A stretch of DNA of 64,000 bases, taken from an uncultured Lachnospiraceae bacterium. Its GTDB lineage: Bacteria > Bacillota > Clostridia > Lachnospirales > Lachnospiraceae. The notes below the pieces were generated by a model. That model made no database searches, had not been told where the DNA came from, and saw nothing but the letters and a program-made list of their open reading frames with translations. The stretch is from positions 1 through 64,000 of the forward strand of contig CAJUPI010000009.1 of assembly GCA_910588125.1 (NCBI GenBank). Reading direction: 5' to 3'. Made by a program: the position numbers and the translations under genes. Below, one piece after another: positions 20,301 to 28,418 of this stretch (its first letter is position 1; each line of letters begins with the position of its first letter).

Positions 20301-20385
20301 TCACAGAACACACAGGAGACCCTGCCAGAACCATCGCTGCCGCCAAAGCCGCCAGTCTCCTGGTTTTTTTCAATTTCTTCCTCAC
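17356..20385 (-). CDS. GH26 endo-beta-1,4-mannanase with CBM27-like and CBM23-like modules, membrane-anchored
   Basis: Secreted enzyme of 1,009 residues. In order: signal peptide (about 1-35), CBM27-like domain (about 40-205, RAWDFEDGAQGW), GH26 catalytic barrel (about 240-640), CBM23-like domain (about 750-930, DDFESYAG) and a C-terminal TM with a KKQR tail (about 980-1009). The acid/base Glu431 is in RPLHENTGSWFWWG and the nucleophile Glu542 in MAVTETGMS. It cleaves mannan at the cell surface to feed the transporter. A GTG at 20385, 9 nt after GGAGG, is the likely start. An in-frame ATG at 20457 would begin inside the R1 repeat terminus and adds a non-signal-like stretch. Confidence 0.93.
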   Translation of the reverse strand: MRKKLKKTRRLAALAAAMVLAGSPVCSVTVFGASEAGEVTRAWDFEDGAQGWVYDDSWSGDSYKGGGGCEYDEEKGMLRLNLDYSLNLDNSYSQTGICLTEEEGIDYSPYQVLNFDLYYDPEAFTTGQLIVKAFSNNIFGEQSCKVMETPGEDVDGLRLVNLSLSCDAKYTQREKPGKLMLLFIGEYTDYHGYVWLDNITLSNVKKEKFLKETTVPVKTETVISGSEGALNVNGASYEYVKEVKLADPKAEASVVALYQYLKAVGESDATLYGHMEDTVLKAGAAELSDSDTEDVTGSLAAIVGMDCGGLFGGFASKYNKRHPGAEIPDTNEGNIRAAALFSNEAIERGAIVTLSSHMPNFSGTVKLEGNFAHSYDGFDFTPADSYVLTGNCANQILPGGAFHEAYRAHLDVIADYARQVKGPVLFRPLHENTGSWFWWGKAFCDPETYKSNYKYTVEYLRDEKNVHNLLYLYGPGSEAANLEEYEERYPGDEYVDLVGFDTYDNNPVPDSEGYTFQQSFENTLKLTDAFAKEHGKLMAVTETGMSSVKTGGIPETGNRRPEWYTEMLDIMAKPEYDCCYFMLWSNYARSGGYYSPFVVEKRAGGKLFGHELLDSFVSMYNDKNSIFAGDQAEMMKDILAGRLAKAASLPYGSLTGYITAPVAGVRILEEQALSARLNQEAANVEFRLEGSGEPVIIPAEMNGRQAEALLDGDTLAKLGEVADGKIGLYAGGEKLQEVRVIYNIAPRSEDPLLIDDFESYAGLMNLLLDSWSSNKDSGCELTVSLSDEWKHEGEYALKFEYMETRNGWAGCEFPKEADWSDCDALQLWVKPDGNNQKTVVQISTASGGSYEAYLQTYPEYASTTEPMLVTLPFGEFQDKNGKGTLSKEAASDISGFGLWVNAIGDSPAIDGNGEVRGVLYYDDIKAVASGKNTPEFQITEHVETESGEANDEITGEQTESLALAEKTEAVDGAVAGNVSWPVYVLPWISGLIALAAISCLIGLAMKKQR

Positions 20386-20448
20386 CCCTGCGCACCTCCA
20401 ATGCCTGCTTGTCGTCACTCTCTGTTTTTCTCTGATATTCCAGGTATC

Positions 20449-20570
20449 TAATGTCATTAAGTTCCGTTCTGAGAATACTCAGCCATGGAAAAAGCAGAAG
20501 ATCATTTCCTGCCTCTTTTCGCTACTTTTTCCATGGCGTATCTTCTGAGAAAATTAACTAAATGGCATTG
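20449..20570. repeat. R1 palindromic element, short copy b (122 bp)
   Basis: Type-A end on the left, type-B end on the right, with a reduced stem (CATGGAAAAAG against CTTTTTCCATG) and about 30 nt of loop. Flanking 10-mers TCCAGGTATC and CCCAGATACC match at 7 of 10 positions, with all three differences being transitions. It separates the permease gene from the mannanase gene and may act as a partial terminator (inference). Confidence 0.8.
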
Positions 20571-20596
20571 CCCAGATACCTCTGCAAAATCTCACA

Positions 20597-21442
20597 TCAC
20601 CCTTTGACAGCCCCTGCCGCCATTCCGCCATATACTCTCTTCTGGAACACCAGAAACAGAATCAAGATCGGGGCAATCGTAATCAGAACACCGGCACAAA
20701 TATAATTATACTGGTTTCCATAGGGTCCTGTAAATGTATAAAGCGCTGTAGAAATAGTCTTGAGCTTCGGAGCCTGCAAGTACAGATTCGATGCATAATA
20801 TTCATTATAAACGCTCACGCCCTTAAGCAGCAGCGATGTCATTATCGCCGGCTTGAGCAGAGGAAACAAAATTTTGAAAAACACGCCAAAATATGTGCAT
20901 CCGTCCATAATCGCCGACTCATCCAGGGATACCGGAAGATTCTCAAAAAACTGCAAAAATATGTAAATCGATATGATATCCGTTCCCATCAGCACAATCA
21001 TGTATCCATACAGATGATTTACCAACCCCAAAGAATACATGATCTGATAAATCGTAACCTGCATGGCAATCCCCGGCAAAAGCGCGGCAAACATAAACAA
21101 ATTCTGTACCAGTGCCCTTCCCGGGAATTTAAACCGGTTCAGCACATAGGCCAGCATGGAACCCATAAAGATGGAGGCTGTCAGCACCACAATCAAAACC
21201 AGCCCTGTGTTCAAAAAGCCTCTCAACATATTGGCCTTCTGAAAAGCAGTGACGAAATTATCAAAATTAAAAAATGACTGAGGCAAATCCAAAACGGAGG
21301 TAGAAGCATACTCCTCATTCGTCTTAAATGCTGTCAATACACACACGCAGACAGGAATCAATGCACATAATGCCGCCAACACCAAAGAAACATACTTCAG
21401 GATTTCAAATATCAGGGAAAGCCCTTTCTTTTTCTTTATCAT
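20597..21442 (-). CDS. ABC transporter permease, MalG type (mannooligosaccharide uptake)
   Basis: Inner permease of 281 residues with six hydrophobic segments. The EAA loop is visible as DESAIMDGCTYFGVFFKILF, the contact site for the ATPase. It overlaps the MalF-type permease gene by 4 nt (ATGA), a sign of translational coupling. No ATPase gene lies in the locus; carbohydrate importers of this class in Firmicutes usually share an MsmX-type ATPase encoded elsewhere (known for the family, inferred here). Confidence 0.92.
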   Translation of the reverse strand: MIKKKKGLSLIFEILKYVSLVLAALCALIPVCVCVLTAFKTNEEYASTSVLDLPQSFFNFDNFVTAFQKANMLRGFLNTGLVLIVVLTASIFMGSMLAYVLNRFKFPGRALVQNLFMFAALLPGIAMQVTIYQIMYSLGLVNHLYGYMIVLMGTDIISIYIFLQFFENLPVSLDESAIMDGCTYFGVFFKILFPLLKPAIMTSLLLKGVSVYNEYYASNLYLQAPKLKTISTALYTFTGPYGNQYNYICAGVLITIAPILILFLVFQKRVYGGMAAGAVKG

Positions 21443-22446
21443 ACCGCTGCTCCTTTCTGTGCCCTTCTTTTCTGTTCTGCTTTTTTTCTTTTTCTTACTG
21501 CTGCCTTTGACTCATCGTCCGTCCCATTATCGAACACATAAGCGAAGAAAAGCTTTTGTGCAACGGTGCAGAGTATAATGATTGCCAACAACACAATTGC
21601 CATAGCGCAGGCCAGGCCTACCTTCTGGTTTTCATGAGCCAGACGGTTCATGATTACAAAATATGTACCGGTTCCCATCGTACCGTTAGTAATTACATAC
21701 GGCGGCTCAAATGCACTTAGCGATCCACTGATCGAAAGAATCAGGTTCAATACGATGATTGACTTGATGCTCGGCAGGATAATATAGCGGAACCGATGCC
21801 AGTTGTTTGCGCCGTCCAGCGCCGCTGCTTCATAGAGATCCGTATCCACCGACATCATGGCTCCCAGAAACATGATCATATTTTGTCCCGTATACCGCCA
21901 CACGGATGTCGCCGCCAGGGCTATGTTATTGATACTCTGATCCTGTAGCCAATAAGGTATATTATCCAGCTTCATGCCAAACATCTGCAGCAAAGAGTCA
22001 AGTACAAATCCACGGGCATAGAAAAACTTAAAAATAAACCCCACCGCGATACCGCAGATTAAATAAGGAAAAAACAATGTCGCCTTAAATACGGATTCCC
22101 CTTTCACCTTGAATACCATCAAAGTGGCAAAGAACAATGCCAAGGCCAGCTGAACCACGGCACCTCCCATATAATACACGCTTACCAGCAAGGCACGAAA
22201 AATCTCCGTCCGGTGGAACACATCCACATAATTGGCCAGGCCCACAAACTTCTTCGGCCCGATATATTTCATATTATAGAAGCTGAACTGTACCATTCTC
22301 ATAAACGGCAGATAGGTAAATACGATCAGCAACAACAGCGGGGCAAACAAAAAGGTCACGATCACCAGAAACTGCTGTGCCTCTCTGCTCTTCATCTTCT
22401 CAGCAAATGTCTTTTTTCTTACTACAGCACTTCCACCTCTATCCAT
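21439..22446 (-). CDS. ABC transporter permease, MalF type (mannooligosaccharide uptake)
   Basis: Permease of 335 residues with six main hydrophobic segments, a cytoplasmic basic N-terminus and a Lys/Arg-rich C-terminal tail. The EAA loop reads YEAAALDGANNWHRFRYIILP. It partners the MalG-type protein encoded immediately downstream. The gene begins 24 nt after the binding-protein gene ends, within the same operon. Substrate assignment to mannooligosaccharides comes from the surrounding enzymes. Confidence 0.92.
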   Translation of the reverse strand: MDRGGSAVVRKKTFAEKMKSREAQQFLVIVTFLFAPLLLLIVFTYLPFMRMVQFSFYNMKYIGPKKFVGLANYVDVFHRTEIFRALLVSVYYMGGAVVQLALALFFATLMVFKVKGESVFKATLFFPYLICGIAVGFIFKFFYARGFVLDSLLQMFGMKLDNIPYWLQDQSINNIALAATSVWRYTGQNMIMFLGAMMSVDTDLYEAAALDGANNWHRFRYIILPSIKSIIVLNLILSISGSLSAFEPPYVITNGTMGTGTYFVIMNRLAHENQKVGLACAMAIVLLAIIILCTVAQKLFFAYVFDNGTDDESKAAVRKRKKAEQKRRAQKGAAV

Positions 22447-22470
22447 GTTGTATCCTCCTTTCCGGCCTCA

Positions 22471-23840
22471 TCAGTATTTTAATACATCCACGCCCAGACT
22501 CTCCTGGGCTGCTGACCACTTTGCGTTCCACTCCTCCATCAGGGTGTCCAAATCCTTGGTTCCGTAAAGCGCGCTCTCCAGGATCTCACAATCCGGATAA
22601 TCGTTATTATTAATACCGACCTCACTTTCATTATTTACATCGTCAAACAGCGTTTCCTCTCCTTCGATGGCCGGATTATTGCTGATAATCTCCACCCCGT
22701 CAAACTCAGACAACGAATCCGGAAGAGGCTCTGACTTCAAAGCCGGGATCGTTCCTTCATCTACAAAAATGGTAGATTCCTCCAAGAGCCATTTCAAATA
22801 CACCATAGCTGCAATCTGATTGTCCTCAGTAGCCTTGTTATTAATCGCATAAGAATAATTTCCATCACCAGAGGCATAACGTTTGCCGTCCTCCGTGATC
22901 GGGAATGGCATATATCCCACATCCTCCGGTGTCGCCCCGGCTTCTCTGCACTGCTCCACCGCCCAGGAACCCAACACCATAGTTGCAATTTCACCCTTGT
23001 TAATCATGCCTTTGGAAGCCTCCCAGTCACTGCTTGCCGGATCATCCTCCACAAGCTTCCGGCTGACAGACTCATAAAGCACATAATACACCGCATAAGG
23101 TCCGGACATATCGTCCCTTTTGGCAAAAGGATCCTTGGTGTGCGCCAGATTGTTCAACATGAAATCTGGATCTCCGGTAGCCGTTACTCCGATATACTGA
23201 TCCCAGGCTCCCATCGGCCAGCCGGCGGCAAAATTGGTATAAAGCGGAACTGCGTCGGTATTATCTTTGATCTTCTGCAAACAATCCAGGAACTCATCCG
23301 GGGTTGCCGGCAGCTTGTCAATCCCCGCCTCTTTCCAGATTCGCTTGTTATAAATAACCCCCCTGCTGTGCCTCCATTGGGGATGCCATACTGTATTCCG
23401 CCATAATTCTTATCTGACAGGAAATTATAAATCTCATTCAGAGTAGCAAAATCTCCCAGAGGAGAAAAATACTCTGACATCTCGCTTTTGGCTACCGAAG
23501 TAGGAATGTAGCAAATGTCTCCCCAATCCCCTGTGGGCAACCGCAAATTCAAAGATTCTTCATAATCCGTGATAGCCTCATACTCCACAGTAATATTGGG
23601 ATACAATTTCATAAATTGATCTGCATATCCCTTGTAGACAGTATCCACAATATCCGTCCGGTTTGTCAAAATCTTAATGCTGGCCGTAATATCCTGATAA
23701 TCCGTCCCCAATTCAATGGAATCAATGCTGGGAAGATTCACCGCTGCCGCACCCCCGCTCTCCTCCGAGCCGCCGCATCCGGATAAGGAAAACGCCATCG
23801 CCAACGCTGTCCCTAAAGCAACCATTCTCTTGATCTTCAT
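22471..23840 (-). pseudogene. Extracellular sugar-binding lipoprotein of the ABC importer, frameshifted
   Basis: A solute-binding lipoprotein with signal peptide and lipobox (LSGCGG) followed by the family 1 binding fold (YADQFMKLYPNITVEYEAI). At about codon 160 the frame breaks in a run of six Cs on the plus strand (23358-23363). Past it the correct continuation (VIYNKRIWKEAGIDK, then the C-terminal domain to 22471) is in another frame. Seven bases in the run would restore a 456-residue protein. This may be a true mutation, a phase-variable tract or a sequencing error. The ATG at 23840 follows GGGTGG by 8 nt. First gene of the transporter operon. Confidence 0.85.
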
Positions 23841-23876
23841 AACTTTATCCACCCTTCTTATTTAATTTTAATTTAA

Positions 23877-23905
23877 TTAATAAACATGATTTAATTTAAT
23901 ATCAA
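23877..23905 (-). promoter_or_regulatory. Promoter of the ABC importer operon with operator-like spacer
   Basis: TTGATA (23900-23905) and TATTAA (23877-23882) on the minus strand with 17-bp spacing. The spacer begins TTAAATTAAAT, and a further TTAATTAAATTAAAATTAAA run covers the start region. The layout matches the CE2 and GH36 promoters. Confidence 0.7.
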
Positions 23906-24126
23906 TAGGAAAATAGAATGTTTTGTATTTTTATTAAAATTACACTATATCAAACCATATATTATATACACAATGCACAACTTCATTCGCCTAAATCCAT
24001 ATTATTAAACTTAATTCACTTCTATATTTTAATTTTATTAAGTTATTTTAATTTAACCACCTTTATAATCTTCGGTTTTTCCGATATTAATATTGCTATT
24101 ATTGCCGTTTACTCTAAAAAATTGCA
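23906..24126. other. AT-rich gap with no gene seen
   Basis: About 220 bp of AT-rich DNA between the importer promoter and the lacI-type terminator. It holds one more operator-like run near 24023-24057. No convincing reading frame or RNA structure was seen. Confidence 0.5.
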
Positions 24127-24162
24127 CAAAAAAAGAAGCCCTTAACCATCAAAGGCTCCTCA
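24127..24162 (-). terminator. Intrinsic terminator of the LacI-family gene
   Basis: On the minus strand GGAGCCTTT pairs with AAGGGCTTC around a 7-nt loop, followed by seven Ts. It lies about 25 bp after the regulator's stop codon. Confidence 0.8.
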
Positions 24163-24184
24163 TTTCGCTATCGACGCTTTCTTT

Positions 24185-25204
24185 TCAATCCTGATTTCTA
24201 TCGATTTTACGGACGCTCTCTTTCACCACCACGGCTCCCGATACCAGCCGCATATCCGCCGGAGTATTCCCATGCTCCGCCAATGCCGCCACAATCTTGA
24301 TCGCGCACCGGACCATCTCCTTGATATCCACCTCATAGCTGGTAATCGTAATATCGCACAGTCCCTCAAAAAGATAATTATCAAACCCCACAATGGAGAT
24401 ATCCTCAGGAATCCGGTATCCCCGGCTCTTTAAAAGCTTTACCAGCTCACTAGCTGTCAAATCGCAATTGCAGGCAAATGCCGTCGGCATCCGCTCCGGC
24501 AGACGGATATTACCGACCTGTCCCTCCATGGTACGATCATCAATCACCCAGTCAGGATTCATCTCCAGCCCATTCTCCAACAGGGCCTTGCGGTATCCAA
24601 AATACCGATCCGTAATACTGTTGCTTGCCATCAGCGTTCCCACATAGGCAATCTCCCTATGTCCCTGCCGGATCAGATAACTCACCATTTTATACATTCC
24701 ATAATAATTATCCGCCATCACGGAAGGGCAGCGCAGCCCCTGCATCATAAAATCCACCATCACAACCGGGATATCCGTCTGCTTATCCAAAAACTCCATA
24801 TACTCCCGGCCAATCTCCCCGATCACAATCAGGCCCTGAATCTGCTGCTCCACCGCAAATAACGGCAACTCCAGCGCTGCCTCCCGCTCATGGCGCAAAA
24901 CCTCAAAAAGAATCACGCAGCTATGAAGCCCGGCAATCAGCGATAATTCCTGATAGACCTTCCAATAATAAGAAGGATAAGGCCCCAGATACTTTTCTCC
25001 AATAATCACTCCCACATTAATAATTTTCTTGCTGCCTGTCCCCCCCGTTCCCCGTGTCTGATACCCCATCTCTGCCGCCACCTGCTTTATCCTGGTCCGC
25101 AGCTCCTCACTGACCCCCTTCTGCCCCGACAGAGCATTGGACACCGTCACCGTACTCACCTGCAGCTTTTCCGCAATATCCGATAAGCGAACCGACTTTT
25201 TCAT
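24185..25204 (-). CDS. LacI-family transcriptional regulator of the mannan locus
   Basis: Regulator of about 339 residues. The N-terminal helix-turn-helix (RLSDIAEKLQVSTVTVSNAL) is followed by a periplasmic-binding-protein-like sensor domain with the inter-domain YVGTLMASNSITDRYFGYR region. The recognition helix carries VSNAL rather than the common VSRVL, which fits an unusual operator lacking a central CG (inference). It lies upstream of the importer operon and all mannan genes are on the same strand. Its own promoter spacer contains an operator-like sequence, suggesting autoregulation. The start at 25204 is preferred; an ATG 15 nt upstream is possible. Confidence 0.92.
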   Translation of the reverse strand: MKKSVRLSDIAEKLQVSTVTVSNALSGQKGVSEELRTRIKQVAAEMGYQTRGTGGTGSKKIINVGVIIGEKYLGPYPSYYWKVYQELSLIAGLHSCVILFEVLRHEREAALELPLFAVEQQIQGLIVIGEIGREYMEFLDKQTDIPVVMVDFMMQGLRCPSVMADNYYGMYKMVSYLIRQGHREIAYVGTLMASNSITDRYFGYRKALLENGLEMNPDWVIDDRTMEGQVGNIRLPERMPTAFACNCDLTASELVKLLKSRGYRIPEDISIVGFDNYLFEGLCDITITSYEVDIKEMVRCAIKIVAALAEHGNTPADMRLVSGAVVVKESVRKIDRNQD

Positions 25205-25247
25205 CGTTAACTTCCCCATCCATTTTTAATATATTTAAGCAATTTAT

Positions 25248-25276
25248 ATTATATTTAATTTACTTAAACATGTCAA
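25248..25276 (-). promoter_or_regulatory. Promoter of the LacI-family gene
   Basis: TTGACA (25271-25276) and TATAAT (25248-25253) on the minus strand with 17-bp spacing. The spacer contains TTTAAGTAAATTAAA, a degenerate match to the operator-like 15-mer. Confidence 0.75.
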
Positions 25277-25348
25277 TATTTAAGGAAGAAACATTTCCTG
25301 AATAAACATAATCTTATAACCCTACCTCGCCAATCCCTCCATCTATAG

Positions 25349-25658
25349 CAATGTCATTAAAATTATTTTCTCAGAAGGTACGCCATAGAAAAAGGAGCGG
25401 GAAGCGGCGGGAAAGGGTCTGCTGATTTTTCCGGTTTCGGGATCAAGAATTCCTAAAATCTCTGAGTTTTGCGAAAAGCGAAACGAAAATCCCCAAACTC
25501 GCTTCGCTCAGACAGAGTGGATTTTCGTTTCATCGCAAAACTCAGAGATTTAAGGACTTCTAAATCCCTGCAAAGTCAAAATCAGCAGACCCTTTCCCGC
25601 CGCTTCCCACTCCATTTTCTATGGCTGAGTATTCTCTAAGATAAACTTAATGTCATTG
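25349..25658. repeat. R1 palindromic element, full copy c (310 bp)
   Basis: Type-B end left, type-A end right. Between them two arms of about 110 nt pair over most of their length around the apical core, whose reverse complement lies at 25498-25514, at the element's exact centre. Flanking 10-mers CCATCTATAG and CCATCTACAA match at 8 of 10 positions, like a target-site duplication. Confidence 0.9.
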
Positions 25659-25665
25659 CCATCTA

Positions 25666-25974
25666 CAAAAGACTCTTTTAGCAGAAAAGATATATCCAGC
25701 CTAGGAAGAAGGAGGGGGATGGCTTGCCGTCAGTCAGAATCTTTTGACTTTTGCAGGGATTTAGAAACCATTAAGTTTCTGAATTCTGCGATGGAACAAA
25801 AATGCACACTGTCTGAGCGAAGCGAGTTTGTGCATTTTTGTTCCGAATTTCGCAAAATTCAGAAATTTTAGGGTTTCTTAATCCCGAAACGAGAAAAAGA
25901 TTCTGACTGACGGCGAGCCGTCCCCCTCCTTCTTTCCAGGCGTACCTTTCAAAACAACCTGGCCGCCCCATACC
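25666..25974. repeat. R1 palindromic element, diverged copy d (about 309 bp)
   Basis: A second long palindrome begins 8 bp after copy c. The ends have decayed, but the CCTAGG/CCAGG boundary lies 34 nt from each edge as in the other copies, and the apical core TGTCTGAGCGAAGCGAG is intact. Stem sequence differs strongly from copies c, e and f yet still pairs (GAAGGAGGGGGATGGC region against GCCGTCCCCCTCCTTC). Confidence 0.8.
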
Positions 25975-25991
25975 ACTAAGAAATTCTTCTC

Positions 25992-28109
25992 CTACACCTC
26001 AAAAATTAAATCCCCATAGCTTGGGAACGGCCACAGCTCCTTATCCACAATCATCTCCAGACGATCTGCCGGAGTCCGCAATTCCTCCATGGCCGGTACT
26101 ACTTTATCATGATATGCATGCGCTTTGGCTTTCCCCTCTTCCATTTTCCCGCAAACTTCCGTGATGTCGGTAAGAGCGGCCAATGCCACCTTCATATCCG
26201 ACAGCAATGCTGAAGTCTCTGTCAGCAGTTCCGTCTGCACACTGCTATCCGCCTCCGGGCACGCCACCTTTACCGCATTCAAAGAATTAGCCAGCTCTGT
26301 GGTATACTTAATCGCTGCCGGAATGATCTGCTTGCTCGCCATATCAATCATGGTCCTGGCTTCGATATTGATTACCTTGGAATAAGCCTCATACTCGACC
26401 TCTGCACGGGACTCCAGTTCTGCCCGGGTAAATACGCCGAACTCCTCATACAGCTTTACTGCTTTTTCTGTCGTCAGTGCCGGAATGGCCTCTACCATAG
26501 AACGAATATTAGGAAGCCCCCGCTTCTTGGCTTCTTCTACCCAGGCATCCGAATAACCGTTCCCGTTGAAAATGATCCGCTTATGATCCCTCAGCAGTTT
26601 TTTAATCAGATCATGTACTGCTGTATCAAAATCCTCTGCCTTTTCCAGCTCATCGGCCGCTTCTTTAAACGCCTCTGCCACAATCGTATTCAATACCACA
26701 TTCGGCGGCGCGATGGAATCAGCAGAGCCCACCATACGGAATTCAAACTTATTGCCGGTAAAAGCAAAAGGTGAAGTGCGGTTCCGATCCGTAGCATCCT
26801 TATCCAAATCCGGCAAAGTAGCCACGCCCGTCTTCAATGTGCCACCCTTTTTGGAATGTGTCGCCTCGCCAGTGCTGCAAAGCTGATCGATCACATCCTC
26901 CAGCTGCTCTCCTAAGAATACGGAAATGATAGCCGGCGGCGCTTCATTGGCTCCCAGACGATGATCATTTCCCACATCTGCCGCCGATTCCCGCAGCAAG
27001 TCGGCATGGATATCCACCGCCTTCAGAATACATCCCAAAACCAGCAAAAACTGAATGTTTTCATGCGGCGTTTCCCCCGGACTCAGAAGATTTACGCCAT
27101 CATCTGAGGTCAAAGACCAGTTATTATGCTTACCAGAGCCATTCACTCCTGCAAAAGGCTTCTCATGAAGCAAGCAGGTCAGGCCATGACGCCCGGCTAC
27201 TTTTTTCAAGGTTTCCATCACCATCTGGTTGTGATCCACTGCCAGATTTGCCTGATCATAGATCGGGGCCAGCTCATGCTGTGCCGGAGCCACCTCGTTA
27301 TGCTGTGTTTTTGCTGTCACTCCCAGCTTCCACAGCTCTTCATTCACTTCTTTCATATAAGAGCCGATTCTCTCACGGATCGCTCCAAAATAGTGATCCT
27401 CCAATTCCTGTCCCTTCGGCGGCATGGCGCCGAATAAAGTCCGCCCCGCATAGATCAGATCCTTTCTTTGTAAGTATTTCGCCCGATCTACCAGAAAATA
27501 TTCCTGTTCCGGTCCCACAGAAGGACATACCCGTTTCGCTGTGGTATTGCCAAACAGACGCATAATCCGCAATGCCTGCGTATCAATCGCCTGCATGGAA
27601 CGCAAAAGCGGCGTCTTCTGATCCAGTGCCTCTCCCTTATAAGAACAAAATGCTGTGGGGATACAAAGAGTTACTCCGATGGCATCTTGCCGCAAAAAAG
27701 CCGGCGAGGTGCAATCCCAAGCTGTATATCCCCGGGCTTCAAAGGTAGCCCGCAAACCGCCGGAAGGAAAAGAAGAGGCATCCGGCTCTCCCTTGATCAA
27801 CTCCTTGCCGGAAAACTCCATGATCACCCGTCCTTCTGCATCCGGAGCTGAGATAAAGGAATCATGCTTTTCCGCTGTCACACCGGTCAATGGCTGAAAC
27901 CAATGAGTATAATGGGTAGCTCCCCGCTCTATCGCCCATTCCTTCATAGCATGGGCCACCACATCCGCAATCGACGGATCCAACTCTGCCCCATCCTCGA
28001 TCGTTTTCTTCATTTTTTTAAAAACGCTCTTGGGCAAACGCTCCTTCATCACCACCTCATTAAACACGTTTTTACCAAATATCTCTGTAATTTTTACGAT
28101 CTCGCTCAT
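25992..28109 (-). CDS. glnN: glutamine synthetase type III
   Basis: Cytoplasmic enzyme of 705 residues that makes glutamine from glutamate, ammonia and ATP. The length is diagnostic: type I is about 450 residues. Type III hallmarks include HYTHWFQPLTG, the ATP/glutamate site segment NEVAPAQHELAPIYDQAN and KPFAGVNGSGKHNNWSL. It has its own promoter (28258-28286), and a terminator-like hairpin lies between that promoter and the start codon, so expression may be controlled by attenuation (inference). Downstream lies R1 copy d. Confidence 0.95.
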   Translation of the reverse strand: MSEIVKITEIFGKNVFNEVVMKERLPKSVFKKMKKTIEDGAELDPSIADVVAHAMKEWAIERGATHYTHWFQPLTGVTAEKHDSFISAPDAEGRVIMEFSGKELIKGEPDASSFPSGGLRATFEARGYTAWDCTSPAFLRQDAIGVTLCIPTAFCSYKGEALDQKTPLLRSMQAIDTQALRIMRLFGNTTAKRVCPSVGPEQEYFLVDRAKYLQRKDLIYAGRTLFGAMPPKGQELEDHYFGAIRERIGSYMKEVNEELWKLGVTAKTQHNEVAPAQHELAPIYDQANLAVDHNQMVMETLKKVAGRHGLTCLLHEKPFAGVNGSGKHNNWSLTSDDGVNLLSPGETPHENIQFLLVLGCILKAVDIHADLLRESAADVGNDHRLGANEAPPAIISVFLGEQLEDVIDQLCSTGEATHSKKGGTLKTGVATLPDLDKDATDRNRTSPFAFTGNKFEFRMVGSADSIAPPNVVLNTIVAEAFKEAADELEKAEDFDTAVHDLIKKLLRDHKRIIFNGNGYSDAWVEEAKKRGLPNIRSMVEAIPALTTEKAVKLYEEFGVFTRAELESRAEVEYEAYSKVINIEARTMIDMASKQIIPAAIKYTTELANSLNAVKVACPEADSSVQTELLTETSALLSDMKVALAALTDITEVCGKMEEGKAKAHAYHDKVVPAMEELRTPADRLEMIVDKELWPFPSYGDLIFEV

Positions 28110-28208
28110 AAACTATCCCTTCCTCTCCCTGAAATACACCTGAAAGCTTAATTCCACACAAACGGTAAAACTGCTCTCTGCAGAGCACGCCCGTCCGCAA
28201 CAGTCAAA

Positions 28209-28247
28209 AAAGGCATCCTCCCTTATCATAAAAGGAAGAACGCCTTT
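28209..28247 (-). terminator. Terminator-like hairpin in the glnN leader
   Basis: On the minus strand AAAGGCGTTCTTCCTT pairs with AAGGGAGGATGCCTTT around a short loop, followed by a T run. It starts only a few nucleotides after the predicted transcript start and about 100 nt before the glnN ATG. No upstream minus-strand gene exists for it to terminate, so it looks like an attenuator. Confidence 0.65.
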
Positions 28248-28257
28248 GTTCTCTACT

Positions 28258-28286
28258 AAAATAAACCATCTACCGCAAAAATGCAA
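28258..28286 (-). promoter_or_regulatory. Promoter of glnN
   Basis: TTGCAT (28281-28286) and TATTTT (28258-28263) on the minus strand with 17-bp spacing. Confidence 0.6.
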
Positions 28287-28418
28287 GCACTTTTTTGCTT
28301 TTTCTTCATTTTAGTCTGTTTGCCGGATTTTTCTGCCATTACAGCAAAAAAAACGTCATTTCAGCCTAGATATACATTGTAAATAGCAGGCAGATATTTT
28401 ATAATCAATTATAAAAGC

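Noticed and set aside
25349..25974. CRISPR array or retron in the repeat-rich block between lacI and glnN
   Set aside because: There are only two long palindromes with no short regular spacers, and no cas or reverse transcriptase gene is in the window.
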